NCBI GenBank assembly: GCA_023426365.1
Contig: JAFAAW010000064.1
Span: forward strand, 1-15,647
Reading direction: 5' to 3'
Length of the DNA stretch: 15,647 bases
Source of the DNA: Pseudomonadota bacterium
Lineage (GTDB): Bacteria > Pseudomonadota > Alphaproteobacteria > Rhodospirillales > Magnetospirillaceae
Shown: positions 14,803 through 15,647 of the stretch, piece by piece
Position numbering within the stretch: the stretch's first letter is position 1
Layout of the letters: every line of letters starts with the position of its first letter
Translations under genes and position numbers: made by a program
The notes under the pieces: model-generated
Seen by the model: the letters and a program-made list of their open reading frames with translations, nothing else
Databases searched by the model: none
What the model was told of the DNA's origin: nothing

Positions 14803-15647
14803 ATGCCCGACATGCCCGACCATCAACCGCGCCAGCACCAGGATCGCCAGCCCGGCCTGCAATCACCCATGGAGCCGTCACCGCGCGCCGAGATGCGCGA
14901 TTATCGCGGCGCCGGCAAGCTGCTTGGCCGGGCCGCCCTGATCACGGGGGGAGATTCCGGCATCGGTCGCGCCGTCGCCATCGGCTTCGCCAAAGAGGGT
15001 GCCGATGTGGCCATCGTTTACCTGAATGAAGACGAAGACGCCGCCGCCACCCGCCGGCTGGTCGAGGCCGAGGGGCGCAAGTGCCTATGCCTGGCCGGCG
15101 ATGTGGGCGACGAGGCGTTTTGCCGCCACGCGGTGGAGGAGGCCGTGCGCGCCTTCGGCCATCTGGACATCGTGGTCAACAACGCGGCCGAGCAGCATCC
15201 GCAGGACAGTCTCCTGGACATCAGCGCCGATCAGTTGGAGCGCACGTTCCGCACCAACGTTTTCGCCATGTTCCATCTGACCAAGGCGGCGCTGCCGCAT
15301 CTGAAGGCCGGGGCGGCGATCATCAACACGGCGTCGATCACCGCCTATAAGGGCAATCCCAAGCTGCTGGATTATTCGGCCACCAAGGGCGCCGTCACCG
15401 CCTTTACCCGCTCGCTGTCGCAGGCGCTGGTGGAACAGGGGATTCGCGTCAACGCGGTGGCCCCCGGGCCGATCTGGACGCCGCTGATCCCGTCCACCTT
15501 CACCGCCGAACAGGTCGAGAAGTTCGGCTCAAGCCAGCCGCTGGGGCGGGTCGGTCAGCCGGACGAAGTGGCGCCGGCCTTCATCTTCCTGGCCTCGGAC
15601 GACGCGTCCTACATGAGCGGACAGGTTCTTCATCCAAATGGTGGGGA
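14803..15647 (+). CDS. Short-chain dehydrogenase/reductase of the GSP39/YghA type (partial, 3' end beyond the right edge)
   Basis: This NAD(P)-dependent oxidoreductase has 281 complete codons and reaches LHPNGG, so probably only about five to ten residues are missing. A Pro/Gln/His-rich N-terminal extension (about 1-35) leads into YRGAGKLLGRAALITGG and the dinucleotide motif TGGDSGIGR (48-56), followed by NNAA and the catalytic Ser178, Tyr191 and Lys195 in TASITAYKG and YSATK. The extension, the GxGKLxG lead-in and the TGGDSGIG motif fit the general stress protein 39 / YghA aldehyde-reductase subgroup. The substrate is unknown; a stress-related aldehyde or polyol role is inferred. The ATG at 14803 has GGGGAG six bases upstream; a second ATG at 14812 is weaker. 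It follows the histidine kinase by 52 bp on the same strand. Confidence 0.9.
   Translation, partial: MPDMPDHQPRQHQDRQPGLQSPMEPSPRAEMRDYRGAGKLLGRAALITGGDSGIGRAVAIGFAKEGADVAIVYLNEDEDAAATRRLVEAEGRKCLCLAGDVGDEAFCRHAVEEAVRAFGHLDIVVNNAAEQHPQDSLLDISADQLERTFRTNVFAMFHLTKAALPHLKAGAAIINTASITAYKGNPKLLDYSATKGAVTAFTRSLSQALVEQGIRVNAVAPGPIWTPLIPSTFTAEQVEKFGSSQPLGRVGQPDEVAPAFIFLASDDASYMSGQVLHPNGG

Overview
The window is high-GC, almost fully coding bacterial DNA. Hopanoid (squalene) genes, a squalene-synthase-like protein of the complex I assembly type, an Anbu/ATP-grasp operon, a bifunctional PutA and a PAS hybrid histidine kinase together suggest an alphaproteobacterium, probably a Rhodospirillales/Magnetospirillum-like organism. 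That placement is inferred from gene content and protein style, not from a marker gene. I saw no rRNA, tRNA, insertion sequence, phage gene or CRISPR array.

Left part (1-3383): on the minus strand, hpnC and the start of hpnD (cut by the left edge) overlap by 4 bp and make squalene for hopanoids. Reading away from them is a two-gene plus-strand unit: a third squalene/phytoene-synthase-fold protein that has lost both Asp-rich catalytic motifs (NDUFAF6-like), then a His-rich cation diffusion facilitator whose ATG directly follows the previous stop (TGAATG).

Centre (3376-7389, minus strand): this is the most interesting locus. In transcription order it holds a circularly permuted ATP-grasp protein, an alpha-E protein, a transglutaminase-like protease and the proteasome-like peptidase Anbu. 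The first three are tightly packed (7 bp overlap, then an 8 bp gap). Anbu follows after 119 bp that carry a terminator-like hairpin and a 16-bp palindrome. Comparative genomics has predicted that this set makes, and then processes or degrades, a peptide or peptide tag of unknown structure. The family association is known; the product and substrate are not.

Right part (7581-15647): putA, encoding a proline-to-glutamate oxidation enzyme without the DNA-binding N-terminus, is divergent from the ATP-grasp operon. Next come a small DUF2892 (YgaP-type) membrane protein and a Crp/Fnr-family regulator, both on minus, with a candidate operator between them. A phytase-like lipoprotein and a double-PAS hybrid histidine kinase with a receiver domain and a basic Ala/Lys tail follow on plus. 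Last is a short-chain dehydrogenase of the general-stress (GSP39/YghA) type, nearly complete but cut by the right edge, with its ribosome-binding site inside a small hairpin.

Many long ORFs lie opposite or out of frame with these genes. They are treated as high-GC shadows.
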